A stretch of 64,000 nt of DNA from Deltaproteobacteria bacterium (GTDB lineage: Bacteria > Myxococcota > JADLHZ01), in the NCBI GenBank assembly GCA_020848545.1, contig JADLHZ010000027.1, positions 62,001 through 126,000 of the forward strand, written 5' to 3'. The notes under the pieces are model-generated. The model worked only from the letters and a program-made list of their open reading frames with translations, was not told where the DNA came from and ran no database searches. Positions 44,702 through 52,771 of this stretch are shown here, in pieces. The position numbers were made by a program, and so were the translations under genes. How positions within the stretch are numbered: position 1 is the first letter of the stretch; every line of letters begins with the position of its first letter.

Positions 44702-45535
44702 ATGAGCTACTACGACCTGCGCGCCGTCGCCCGACTGCTCGCGCTCGAGCCGCCGCGGGTGCGGGCGTTCGTGAAGGCCGGGTTCGTGAAGCCGCAGAAG
44801 AACGGCAAAGAGCTCCTCTTCTCCTTTCAGGATCTCGTCGTCCTGCGGACCGCCAAAGCCCTGCGTGACGAGAACATCCCGACCGCGCGCATCAAGCGGG
44901 CGCTCACGAAGCTCGCCGAAGAGCTGCCGCAAGGTCGGCCGCTGACGAGCGTGCGCATCGCGGCCGAAGGCGGGCGCATCGTCGTTCACGACGAAGAGAA
45001 ACGCTATCAACCCGAGACCGGGCAGCTCGTCTTCGACTTCGGCGTCTCCGATCTCGTGAGGAAGGTGGCGCCGCTCGCGCGGACGGCGAAGAAGCGCGCC
45101 GACCTTCAGCCGATGGACGCCGAGCAATGGTACGCGCTCGGCTGCGAGCTGGAAGTGTCGTCGATCGACGAAGCGCGCGATGCGTATCGCCGTGCGATCG
45201 AGCTCGAGCCGATGCACGCCGACGCGCACAACAACCTCGGGCGGCTCTTGCACGAGGCGAAGGAGCACGCCGCGGCGGAGGCCCACTATCGCCTCGCGCT
45301 GGAGGCGCTGCCGCAGCACGCGACGGCGTGGTTCAACTTGGGGGTCGTGCTCGAGGACGCCGGCAAGCACGCCGCCGCCGCGGATGCGTACGAGCAGGCG
45401 ATCAAGCTCGATCGGCAGAGCGCCGACGCTCACTACAACGCGGCGCGCTTGTACCAGAAGATGGATCGGCCGATCCTCGCGCTGAAGCACATCCGCGCGT
45501 ACCAGAAGCTCAACGAGCAGAAGCAGCGCTCGTAG
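44702..45535 (+). CDS. MerR-type HTH regulator fused to TPR domain
   Basis: The 277-residue protein has an N-terminal MerR-like winged helix (YYDLRAVARLLALEPPRVRAFVKAGFV, FSFQDLVVLRTAKALRDENI). A spacer follows, then three to four TPR repeats from about 140 to 265 (ALGCELEVSSIDEARDAYRRA, NNLGRLLHEAKEHAAAEAHY, FNLGVVLEDAGKHAAAADAY). The TPR part would bind a protein partner rather than a small-molecule inducer. It lies 28 bases after ku on the same strand and could be co-transcribed. Its 3' end overlaps the convergent DUF72 gene by 26 bases. Confidence 0.85.
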   Translation: MSYYDLRAVARLLALEPPRVRAFVKAGFVKPQKNGKELLFSFQDLVVLRTAKALRDENIPTARIKRALTKLAEELPQGRPLTSVRIAAEGGRIVVHDEEKRYQPETGQLVFDFGVSDLVRKVAPLARTAKKRADLQPMDAEQWYALGCELEVSSIDEARDAYRRAIELEPMHADAHNNLGRLLHEAKEHAAAEAHYRLALEALPQHATAWFNLGVVLEDAGKHAAAADAYEQAIKLDRQSADAHYNAARLYQKMDRPILALKHIRAYQKLNEQKQRS

Positions 45536-46517
45536 AGATAAGATCGGCGAGCCCGATCGCGGTCAGCGGGGCGCTACCCTCGGCCTTGTTGTTGATGATG
45601 ATGTACGTCGGCAGCGCTTCGGCGCCGGCGATCTCCACGATCTCGCGCACGTCCTCACGCATCGGCAGCGACACCGCGTGCAGGCGATCGAAGGGCGCGT
45701 ACGACTCGACGAGATCCTCGTAGTCAGCGCCGTGCGGCAACAAGAGGCGGACGACCACCGGCGCCCGCAACGATCGCCCGTGCAGGCGGAGCTGCTCTCT
45801 TATCGGCGGCACATGCGACCACTGGTTGAAGCAGTGCGACGCGCCGTGCTCACGCAAGAGCGCGAAGTAGCGTGGCGTCATCAGCCGCTCGTCGCGCAGC
45901 TCGAACGCGTAGTGAAAGCTCCGCGGCGCCTGCGTCAGGAAGCGCTCGAGCTTGTCCTCCAAGAACGCGACGTTCGGCGCGCTCGGCAACGGCGACACCT
46001 CGAAGACGAACGCCGCGACGTGATCGGAGAACGCGCGCGCGTGGGGGGCGAGCACCTCGCGCGTGAACAGGTCGAGATCGAGAAAGGCGCCGTTCACCTT
46101 GCCCGAGCGCTCGCCGTAGCGCGGGTGCTTCGGGAACATGAAGGTGGAGATCTCCTGCCAGACCTTCTCGATGCAGCGAAAACCCGAGGGCAACAGCGCC
46201 GCGTAGTGCGTGAGCTCTTCGGCCGTGAGCGGCGCGTAGAACGAGCGATCAATCCCCACCGTGCGAAAGAGCGGCCAGCGCGCGTACTCGTAGAGCGAGT
46301 CACGCACGAACTGTTTGTCGCTCTTGTACGGCGCGCGGTACACGACGCCCGTCCAGCCGCGAAAGTTCCAGCTCGACGCGCCGAGGTGGAGGTGCTTCGG
46401 CAAGCGTTCCGCCAGCGCGACGATCTTCGGATCCGGCGGCGGCACGGCGGCGAGCGGCGACGCCGCTGGCGCGGGCGCAAAGAGCTCGAGCTGCGCGTCG
46501 CTCTTCTTCTTGCTCAC
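45510..46517 (-). CDS. DUF72 family protein
   Basis: The 335-residue protein has the DUF72 TIM-barrel features: HLHLGASSWNFRGWTG and YARWPLFRTVGIDRSFYAPL near the start, then FVFEVSPLP and FELRDERLMTP later. The family's biochemical role is unsettled. It starts at a GTG overlapping the stop of the MBL-fold gene (GTGA), showing tight coupling, and ends inside the 3' end of the MerR-TPR gene on the other strand. Confidence 0.88.
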   Translation of the reverse strand: MSKKKSDAQLELFAPAPAASPLAAVPPPDPKIVALAERLPKHLHLGASSWNFRGWTGVVYRAPYKSDKQFVRDSLYEYARWPLFRTVGIDRSFYAPLTAEELTHYAALLPSGFRCIEKVWQEISTFMFPKHPRYGERSGKVNGAFLDLDLFTREVLAPHARAFSDHVAAFVFEVSPLPSAPNVAFLEDKLERFLTQAPRSFHYAFELRDERLMTPRYFALLREHGASHCFNQWSHVPPIREQLRLHGRSLRAPVVVRLLLPHGADYEDLVESYAPFDRLHAVSLPMREDVREIVEIAGAEALPTYIIINNKAEGSAPLTAIGLADLISTSAASAR

Positions 46518-47515
46518 GGCACGACCAGCGCGGCGCCCGGCGTCGGGATCCAGAAGCGCTGCGCATCGCGCGTCGTCTCGAGCGCGTACCGAAGCTCCCG
46601 CGGCGCCTGCTCGAACGCTTCGTCAGCGAGGTTGAAGGTGTCGAAGTGCATGGCGATCGCGGTGTCGGCGCCGAGGATCTTGGCCGCTGCGATCGCCTCC
46701 TTCGGCGAGATGTGCTGGCGGTACATGAACCAGCGCGGCAAGTACGCGCCGATCGGCAAGAGCGCGGCGCGCATCGGGCCGAGCTTCTCGCGCACCGCCG
46801 AAAAGTGCGGACCGAAGCCGGTGTCGCCGCCGAAGTAGACGCGGCCGCGCGCGCCGGAAAAAACGTAGCCGGCCCACAGGCTGCGCATCGCGTCGTCGAG
46901 CCCGCGCCGCGAGAAGTGCTGCACCGGCACCGCCGTCACTTCGATGCCCGTGGCGTTGTCCGCCTCCCACCAGTCGAGCTCGCTCACGTTCTTGACGCCG
47001 GCTTCTTCCAAGAGCCGCTTATTGCCGAGGCCGGCGTAGACGCGCGGGGCGAACGCTGCCGACAAGCGCGCGAGCGACGGCAGGTCCATGTGATCGAAGT
47101 GGCTGTGGCTGATGACGATGGCGTCGATCGGCGGCAGATCCTCGAAGCGCACGCCCGGCGCCCGCACGCGCTTCGGCCCGACGCCGGCGAGCGGCCCCAC
47201 AGTGTCGGACCAGACAGGATCGGTCAGGATGTTCTTTCCGTCGAGCTGCACGAGCATCGTCGCGTGACCGACCCAGGTGACGACGAGCTCACCCTCGCCT
47301 ACCCGCTCTCTCGGCTTCGTTGCGGGCGGGTCGGTCACGAAGTCAGGCCAATGCCCTTGCGTGCGCGTCGCTTGCCACTTCACGAGATCGTAGAAGCTCA
47401 CCTCGGCGACGTCGCCCATGTTGTGGAAGCGCTCGCCGTCGAAGTGATCGGACGGCGGGCCTTGGTAGCGGACGCCGGAGCAGGCGATGAGAAAAAGGAC
47501 GAAGAGCGATCTCAC
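46514..47515 (-). CDS. MBL-fold hydrolase lipoprotein (NAPE-PLD/UlaG-like)
   Basis: The 333-residue protein has a lipobox (LFLIACSG) after the GTG at 47515, which leaves eight bases from the upstream stop; a start at 47557 would overlap it. The metallo-beta-lactamase core has VTWVGHATMLVQLDG, the metal motif SHSHFDHMD (H-x-H-x-D-H), YFGGDTGFG and a late His (AIAMHFDTFN). This resembles N-acyl-phosphatidylethanolamine phospholipase-type hydrolases, which release phospholipid-derived products. Membrane anchoring would fit a lipid substrate, but this is inference. Confidence 0.87.
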   Translation of the reverse strand: MRSLFVLFLIACSGVRYQGPPSDHFDGERFHNMGDVAEVSFYDLVKWQATRTQGHWPDFVTDPPATKPRERVGEGELVVTWVGHATMLVQLDGKNILTDPVWSDTVGPLAGVGPKRVRAPGVRFEDLPPIDAIVISHSHFDHMDLPSLARLSAAFAPRVYAGLGNKRLLEEAGVKNVSELDWWEADNATGIEVTAVPVQHFSRRGLDDAMRSLWAGYVFSGARGRVYFGGDTGFGPHFSAVREKLGPMRAALLPIGAYLPRWFMYRQHISPKEAIAAAKILGADTAIAMHFDTFNLADEAFEQAPRELRYALETTRDAQRFWIPTPGAALVVP

Positions 47516-47523
47516 GCCAAGAA

Positions 47524-49791
47524 TCACAACAGCGGAGCAAACAGATATTCGCTGCACTCGGCAAGGTTTTCGAAGCGGACCTTGCGCGCGCCCGCGTTGA
47601 CGTTGACGAAGAGCACTTCACCGATGGCCGCGCTCGAGCCCGGTTGATCGCCGCGGGTCACCTGCGAGACGAGCGACGCGCCGGACGTGCACTGCGGAGG
47701 CCCGGCCATGACGCTCGTCCACGCGCGCGGATCCGGCGTGCACGCGCGCCAGAGCAGCCCGTCGATGCCGCCCGGATCCTGCAGCGTGAGATCGAAGTGC
47801 GGCTGGTAAAGCGCCCCGCGCGTGTTCTCGAAAAACGGCACGCCGGTCGTGGACACCGGCAAGTCGAAGGTGGTCGCGTCGATCAAGACGACTTCGGCGG
47901 TGCCCGTGAGGAGGTCGGCGCTCGCGGCCTTGAGGCTCAAGGTCTCGGCGGCATCGAGCTCGAACACGCCGTAGAAGTCGACGTTCTTGACGTTCGCCGG
48001 AAGCGGGACGCCGGCGCCGCATCCGGTGCCCGAGGTGATCGTCAGCGCGGCCGGATGATCGACGTGGACGAACACGGCGGCGAGCAGCGCGTGCCCCTTT
48101 CCGTTGAACACGAGCGGCTGCTCGGCCGTGACGCCGTTGAACGCACGGCGCAAGATCACGTCGGTCGCGATGATGTTCGCTTGGTGCGCCGCGAGCATCG
48201 CTCTGAAGCGCGCGCTGAGGTCGGCGTAGACGGCGCGATCCGGGCTCACGACCGCCGCGTCCGGCAGCGACTGCTCCGCCGTCTGCACAGAGAGCGCGTC
48301 GATCACGCGCGCGCGCAGGCCGAGGATGCGGTTCGTGCCAGTGCCGAAGCCTTCGGGCAGCACGGTATCGAGCGCCGCCGCCGTGCCAGTGGCCGCGAGC
48401 GGCACGCGCTGGCCAGCGCCGTCGATGTATGAAAATTGATACTTCAGCGGCCCATCGCTGTCAGTCCAGCCGGAGCAGCTCAAGTGAAACATCGTATCGA
48501 ACGCGGCCCCGCTCGCCGGCGTCACGGTGCACGTGCCACCGGACGGCGGAGTATTCGCGGTGAAGCTCACCGTCTTCTCGTCGAAGCCGGCGCAGTTCGC
48601 CGCGCGCGCTTTCAGGCTGTAGGTCGTGCCGGCGACGAGCACCCCCGCCGGTACCATGAAGATCGAGCCGGAGCTGAGCACCTCGGTGGGATCGTTCACG
48701 TCGAGCAGGTTGTTCGCGACGCTCCAGGTGATCGTCGAGCTGCACGCGCTCGCATCGTCGACGTCGGCGTGAATCACGAGCGCTTGGCTCGGATCGACGC
48801 GCGCGCCGTCCGTGAGGCTGAGCGTGTTGGTCGGCGGCGTCGTCGCGTCGCAGCCGACGGTGATCTCGATGGACGTCTGCGTCTGGCGCTCACCGTCGCT
48901 CACGTTGAGCGTCAGCTCGTGCTTGCCCGCAGGGAGCGTGCCGCTGCCGATCGCGATCACCGGCTCTTGCGGCAAGGTCACGCCGCAGCTCACCGGTGTC
49001 GGCCCGACCGTCACGCAATCCCAGCTGTAGCTCAGCGGCAAGCGATCCGGGCTGCTCGACAAGCGCCCGTCGATCGCGATCGTCTGACACACGCCGGCGT
49101 TCCTGCTGCCGCCGGCGATGAGCGCGATCGGGGAGAGGCGCGTGATCTCGACGGCGAACGAGACGCTCCCCGTGAGCGGCGGGTTCGACGCCACGCTCGC
49201 TTGCAGCTCGAAGACGTAGTCCTGGCCGGGCGTGAGGTCGCCGGGCTCGAACGAGATGATGTTGCGCCGCTCGTAGGCGCTCGGGATCGTGACGGGCGGG
49301 CCGGCCGTCTGCACCCAGCGGTAAGCGACGGGCAACATCTCACAGCGCGGCAGCTGCGCGCGCCCGGTGACCGTCAGGCCCTGCGTGCCGTCGATCACAT
49401 ACTGCGAAGGGCCGTCGAGCGAGACGAGCAGCGCCTCGATCTCGGAGCGCTGCACCGTGGCTTCACCGGGACCGCTCACGGATCCGTTGATGGTGACGAC
49501 GACGCGAAATTGATAGGTGGCGCCGGCGCTCAGCAAGTTCGAAGGGATCAGCAGGCGCGGCTTGTTGGCGCGCCCGAGCACCTCGTCGAGCGCCGCCGAG
49601 CTCGGGGTCATCGTCCAGACGAAGGTTTGATCGCCGACCGTCGACGGCACGACGGCGTCGAGGACGAGATCGTCACACGGGCCAATCGTCTCAGGGGCGA
49701 GGATACGGGCGTCGAACTCGGGCCCGCCGGTGCAGGCGAACGAAGCGCCGAGGAAGATGGTCATGAGGAAGCGCAACATCGGTACTTTCAT
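47524..49791 (-). CDS. Large lipoprotein with REJ-like (polycystin-type) and beta-sandwich domains
   Basis: The 755-residue protein has a signal and probable lipid-anchored Cys (LGASFAC). PKD/Ig-like beta modules fill about 25-400. Around 405-455 lies a segment close to the REJ module of polycystins and sperm receptors: CAGFDEKTVSFTANTPPSGG, then TCTVTPASGAAFDTMFHLSC and SGWTDSDGPLKYQFSYIDG. The C-terminal 200 residues (GVPFFENTRGALYQPHFDLT and neighbours) have no recognised fold. It is probably surface or periplasmic. It is upstream of the MBL-fold and DUF72 genes and probably heads that operon. Confidence 0.72.
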   Translation of the reverse strand: MKVPMLRFLMTIFLGASFACTGGPEFDARILAPETIGPCDDLVLDAVVPSTVGDQTFVWTMTPSSAALDEVLGRANKPRLLIPSNLLSAGATYQFRVVVTINGSVSGPGEATVQRSEIEALLVSLDGPSQYVIDGTQGLTVTGRAQLPRCEMLPVAYRWVQTAGPPVTIPSAYERRNIISFEPGDLTPGQDYVFELQASVASNPPLTGSVSFAVEITRLSPIALIAGGSRNAGVCQTIAIDGRLSSSPDRLPLSYSWDCVTVGPTPVSCGVTLPQEPVIAIGSGTLPAGKHELTLNVSDGERQTQTSIEITVGCDATTPPTNTLSLTDGARVDPSQALVIHADVDDASACSSTITWSVANNLLDVNDPTEVLSSGSIFMVPAGVLVAGTTYSLKARAANCAGFDEKTVSFTANTPPSGGTCTVTPASGAAFDTMFHLSCSGWTDSDGPLKYQFSYIDGAGQRVPLAATGTAAALDTVLPEGFGTGTNRILGLRARVIDALSVQTAEQSLPDAAVVSPDRAVYADLSARFRAMLAAHQANIIATDVILRRAFNGVTAEQPLVFNGKGHALLAAVFVHVDHPAALTITSGTGCGAGVPLPANVKNVDFYGVFELDAAETLSLKAASADLLTGTAEVVLIDATTFDLPVSTTGVPFFENTRGALYQPHFDLTLQDPGGIDGLLWRACTPDPRAWTSVMAGPPQCTSGASLVSQVTRGDQPGSSAAIGEVLFVNVNAGARKVRFENLAECSEYLFAPLL

Positions 49792-49839
49792 GTGCGGCGT
49801 AGCTTAGCGCACGATCTGCCTTTGCGGAACGGCTGTGTC

Positions 49840-50676
49840 ATGACTATGTCGGCGGCCGTGAAATCCCGGAAGGTCGCGACGGAGCGCCTCGCGCGCGCCC
49901 ATTACACCGATGCCTGGCTCTACGACCGGCGTTACGGCCGTCGCAGCGTCGACATCGCGTATTATTCGGCGCTCGCCAAGAAGGCCAAGCGCGTGCTCGA
50001 GCTCGGCGCCGGCACCGGCCGCATCACCTTGCCGCTCGCTCGCGCCGGCGTCGAGGTCGTCGCCGTCGAGCGCGAACAAGCGTTGATCGGGCGTTTGCGG
50101 GCCCGCCTCGCTCGGGAGTCTTTGGCGACGCAACGGCGCGTGACCATCGTGCACGACGACTTTCGCACGCTTCGTAAGACGCGCGGCCGCTTCCCGCTGG
50201 TGATCGCGCCCTTCAACGCGCTCTCGCACTGCTACGACGCGCGGACGCTAGCGCAGGTGCTCGCCGTCATCCGCACGCGCCTCGCGCCTGGGGCTTGCTT
50301 CGCGTTCGACGTGCCGCTCCCCTGCCCCGAGACGCTCGCCTACGATCCAGACCGCCGCTACCGCGTGGGCAACGCAACCGGCTCGGACCGCACGCGCTAC
50401 GCCTACTACGAGTCGTTCGAGTACGACGCCGCGGCGCAGACCCTGCTCATCGTCGCGCACTATGATCGTATCGATCCGCGCACGAAGAAGCCGCGGCCGA
50501 ATGATCAGCGAAGCTTCGTCTTGCCGCTCCTGCACCGGATGCACTTTCCGCAGGAGCTCGCGCTCGTGCTCGACGCCGCGGGATTTTCGATCGTGAGCCA
50601 CGCGGGCGACTTCGCCGGTGCGCCGCTCACCGGCGACGCCGACTCGCAGGTCATCGTCGCGAAGAGGGCGAAATGA
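49840..50676 (+). CDS. Class I SAM-dependent methyltransferase
   Basis: The 278-residue protein has motif I VLELGAGTGRITLPLARAG near residue 50, VVAVEREQALI, FPLVIAPFNALSHC and the C-terminal methyltransferase half with PRPNDQRSFVLPLLHRMHFP. The family (methyltransferase domain 25-type) modifies small molecules, lipids or proteins; the substrate is unknown. ATG codons at 49840 and 49846 are both plausible starts. The stop overlaps the next gene's ATG by four bases. Confidence 0.85.
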   Translation: MTMSAAVKSRKVATERLARAHYTDAWLYDRRYGRRSVDIAYYSALAKKAKRVLELGAGTGRITLPLARAGVEVVAVEREQALIGRLRARLARESLATQRRVTIVHDDFRTLRKTRGRFPLVIAPFNALSHCYDARTLAQVLAVIRTRLAPGACFAFDVPLPCPETLAYDPDRRYRVGNATGSDRTRYAYYESFEYDAAAQTLLIVAHYDRIDPRTKKPRPNDQRSFVLPLLHRMHFPQELALVLDAAGFSIVSHAGDFAGAPLTGDADSQVIVAKRAK

Positions 50677-51488
50677 CGATCGCCGAGGCCGCTGACGCGC
50701 AGAAGATCGCGCTCGAAGCGGAGCTGAAGGAGCCGATCACCGTCGACGCCCTGACCGGCGACTGGAAGCTGCTGCAGAGAAAGCACGGCCACCGCTACTC
50801 GACCGACGACCTGTTGACCGCCTGGTATGCGTGCGCGTGCTTTCCGGATCGCACGCCCGCGCTCGATCTCGGCACCGGGATCGGCTCGGTCGGCTTGTCG
50901 TATGCGTGGAAGTTTCCGCGGGCGTCTGTGGTGGGGGTCGAGGCGCAGGCGATCAGCTACCGCTTGCTCATCGAGAACGTGGCGGTCAACGGCGCCGGCG
51001 ATCGCGTGACGACGATCCACGGCGATCTGCGCGAGGTGCCGAAGGGCGCGTACGCAGCGGTGCCAGCGCGACACTTCGCGATCGTCACCGGCAGCCCGCC
51101 CTACTTCGACGTGAAGAAGGGCGTGATGTCAGAAGACTCGCAGAAGGCGCACGCACGCTTCGAGCTGCGCGGCGATGTACGCGACTACTGCCGCGCCGCC
51201 GCTTACGCGATGCGCGACGACGGGCGCTTCGTCTTCTGCTTTCCGACGCCGCAGATCCAGCGCGCGATCGACGCCTGCAGCCAACACGGGCTTGCGATCG
51301 AACGCCGCCGCGACGTGGTGCCGAAGGACGGGATCTCGCCGTTGTTTTCGTTGTTCGCGTGTCGCAAGGACGCGGCGCAGGCGGGCGTCACCGAGACGTA
51401 CGAGGCGCCGCTCATCGTGCGCGATGCGGCCGGTCAGAGGACGGAGGAGATGCAGGAGATTCGGGTGTACCTCGGCATGCCGAAATAA
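50673..51488 (+). CDS. TrmN6-like tRNA adenine-N6-methyltransferase
   Basis: The 271-residue protein resembles TrmN6 (YfiC), which makes m6A37 in tRNA1(Val). It has LTGDWKLLQRKHGHRYSTDD near the start, motif I LDLGTGIGSVGL and the catalytic motif GSPPYFDV, where the usual NPPY reads SPPY. The Asn-to-Ser change may alter specificity, so the substrate base is not certain. It overlaps the preceding methyltransferase by four bases. A dispersed repeat begins right after its TAA. Confidence 0.82.
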   Translation: MTIAEAADAQKIALEAELKEPITVDALTGDWKLLQRKHGHRYSTDDLLTAWYACACFPDRTPALDLGTGIGSVGLSYAWKFPRASVVGVEAQAISYRLLIENVAVNGAGDRVTTIHGDLREVPKGAYAAVPARHFAIVTGSPPYFDVKKGVMSEDSQKAHARFELRGDVRDYCRAAAYAMRDDGRFVFCFPTPQIQRAIDACSQHGLAIERRRDVVPKDGISPLFSLFACRKDAAQAGVTETYEAPLIVRDAAGQRTEEMQEIRVYLGMPK

Positions 51489-51490
51489 AA

Positions 51491-51560
51491 ACCGTGAACG
51501 TGCCCGTGCCCGGTTCGGATGCGTGCTCGTGCTCGTTGCGGTGCACGGGAACGATCCCCG
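51491..51560. repeat. Dispersed repeat element, copy 2 (partial)
   Basis: This sequence contains GGATGCGTGCTCGTGCTCG (51517-51535) and GCACGGGAACGATCCCCG (51543-51560), closely matching the complement of part of the element at 37100-37260. It also shares its leading CCGTGAACG. It lies directly after the TrmN6-like stop and before the convergent moaA region, the same type of position as the first copy. It lacks the second arm of the long inverted repeat. Confidence 0.65.
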
Positions 51561-51563
51561 CTC

Positions 51564-51763
51564 CTACGGCTGCAGGGGATACACGTCGACTTCGTCGTCG
51601 CCATCGACCGTCACGCCCCACGCGTTCGCTTCGGTGAGCGGCCGGATGAGGTGCGAGTCCTGCCGCCGATCACCTCCGCCCGATCGCCGGCGACGACGCA
51701 CTCATAGAAGCACTTCAACTCCGGCGGCTTCACGTGCGCGAGCGCCTCGACGAACGGAAGCAC
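51564..51763 (-). pseudogene. Small frameshifted reading frame after moaA
   Basis: From a GTG at 51763, three bases after the moaA stop, the minus strand reads MLPFVEALAHVKPPELKCFY and goes on to AEVIGGR, then changes composition. One frame over, it continues DSHLIRPLTEANAWGVTVDG and DDEVDVYPLQP to a TAG at 51564-51566. Joined, the two halves make a normal-looking protein of about 66 residues, so a single-base loss near 51655-51665 probably broke it (or the assembly has an error there). The product is not recognised; it could be a small partner of MoaA. Confidence 0.45.
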
Positions 51764-51766
51764 TGC

Positions 51767-52738
51767 TCAGCCGCCGATCGCTGCGAGGTGCTCCGTCGCG
51801 CCCGGGTTGCCTTCGTGCAGGCGATGCGCGGCCGTCTTCAATCGGAGCTGCGCGCGCACGGCCTCGAGCAACGCGGGTTGCTGATCGTCGCGCTGGAGCC
51901 ACGGCCGCAGATCGAGCGCGTCGTCGCCGAACAAGCACAGGCGCAGCTTCGCCGTGCGGCTCACGCGCAAGCGATTGCAAGTGTCGCAGAAGCCGGGCGC
52001 GTAGGCGGCGATGACGCCGATCCCACCGGCGAAGCCTTCGCGACGATACTCTTCCGCCGGTCCGTCGCCGGGCGCACGCGCGCGCAGCGCCCATCCTTCG
52101 CCACGCAAGCGATCCCGCAGCGCCGCCGCCGAGGTGCGCTGGCGGAGAAACACGACGCCGTTGTCCTGCGTCTGCATCAGCTCGATGAAGCGCACTGTCA
52201 CAGGCAGCGCGCGCACCCACTCGGCGAACGCGTCGAAGCCGGCGACCGTCTCCGGCATGAGCACGGCGTTCACCTTCACGGCGATGCCTCGCGCCGCTGC
52301 CGCTTCGATGCCCGCTTTGACCTCGGCCATCTCGTCGCGCCCGGTGATCCGCGCAAAGACCGCCGCGTCGAGCGCGTCGAGGCTCACGTTCAGCTGCGAG
52401 AGGCCCGCGTCGATCAAGTCGTCGAGGCGCTCGCGCAAGCCGTGCCCGTTCGTCGACAAGGCCACGCGCCGCACGCCAGACACGCCCCTGACCGCGCGCA
52501 CGATGTCGATCAAGTCGCGTCGCACCGTCGGCTCGCCGCCGGTGATGCGCACTTTCCAAAAACCGATCGCCGCGAACGCGCGCACGAGCCGCTCGATCTC
52601 CTCGAGCGACAAGTCGGCCTCACGCGCCGCGGGCTTCTGATAGCCATGCGGCAAGCAATAGACACACGCGTAGTTGCAGACGTCGGTGACGCTCAGGCGC
52701 AGGTAGTGAAACGATCGGCCGAAGGCGTCAGTCAGCAC
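51767..52738 (-). CDS. moaA: GTP 3',8-cyclase MoaA (radical SAM)
   Basis: The 323-residue radical SAM enzyme has the N-terminal cluster CNYACVYC, RITGGEPTVRRDL, and the C-terminal cluster CDTCNRLRVSRTAKLRLCLFG that binds GTP, plus the Gly-Gly C-terminus needed for activity. It catalyses the first step of molybdenum cofactor synthesis, GTP to 3',8-cH2GTP. Other moa genes are not in this window. It starts at a GTG (MLTDAFGRSFHYLRLSVTDV) 33 bases after the giant lipoprotein's stop. Confidence 0.95.
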   Translation of the reverse strand: MLTDAFGRSFHYLRLSVTDVCNYACVYCLPHGYQKPAAREADLSLEEIERLVRAFAAIGFWKVRITGGEPTVRRDLIDIVRAVRGVSGVRRVALSTNGHGLRERLDDLIDAGLSQLNVSLDALDAAVFARITGRDEMAEVKAGIEAAAARGIAVKVNAVLMPETVAGFDAFAEWVRALPVTVRFIELMQTQDNGVVFLRQRTSAAALRDRLRGEGWALRARAPGDGPAEEYRREGFAGGIGVIAAYAPGFCDTCNRLRVSRTAKLRLCLFGDDALDLRPWLQRDDQQPALLEAVRAQLRLKTAAHRLHEGNPGATEHLAAIGG

Positions 52739-52771
52739 GGCGCGAACGTTAGCAGGCCGCAGCGAACGCGG

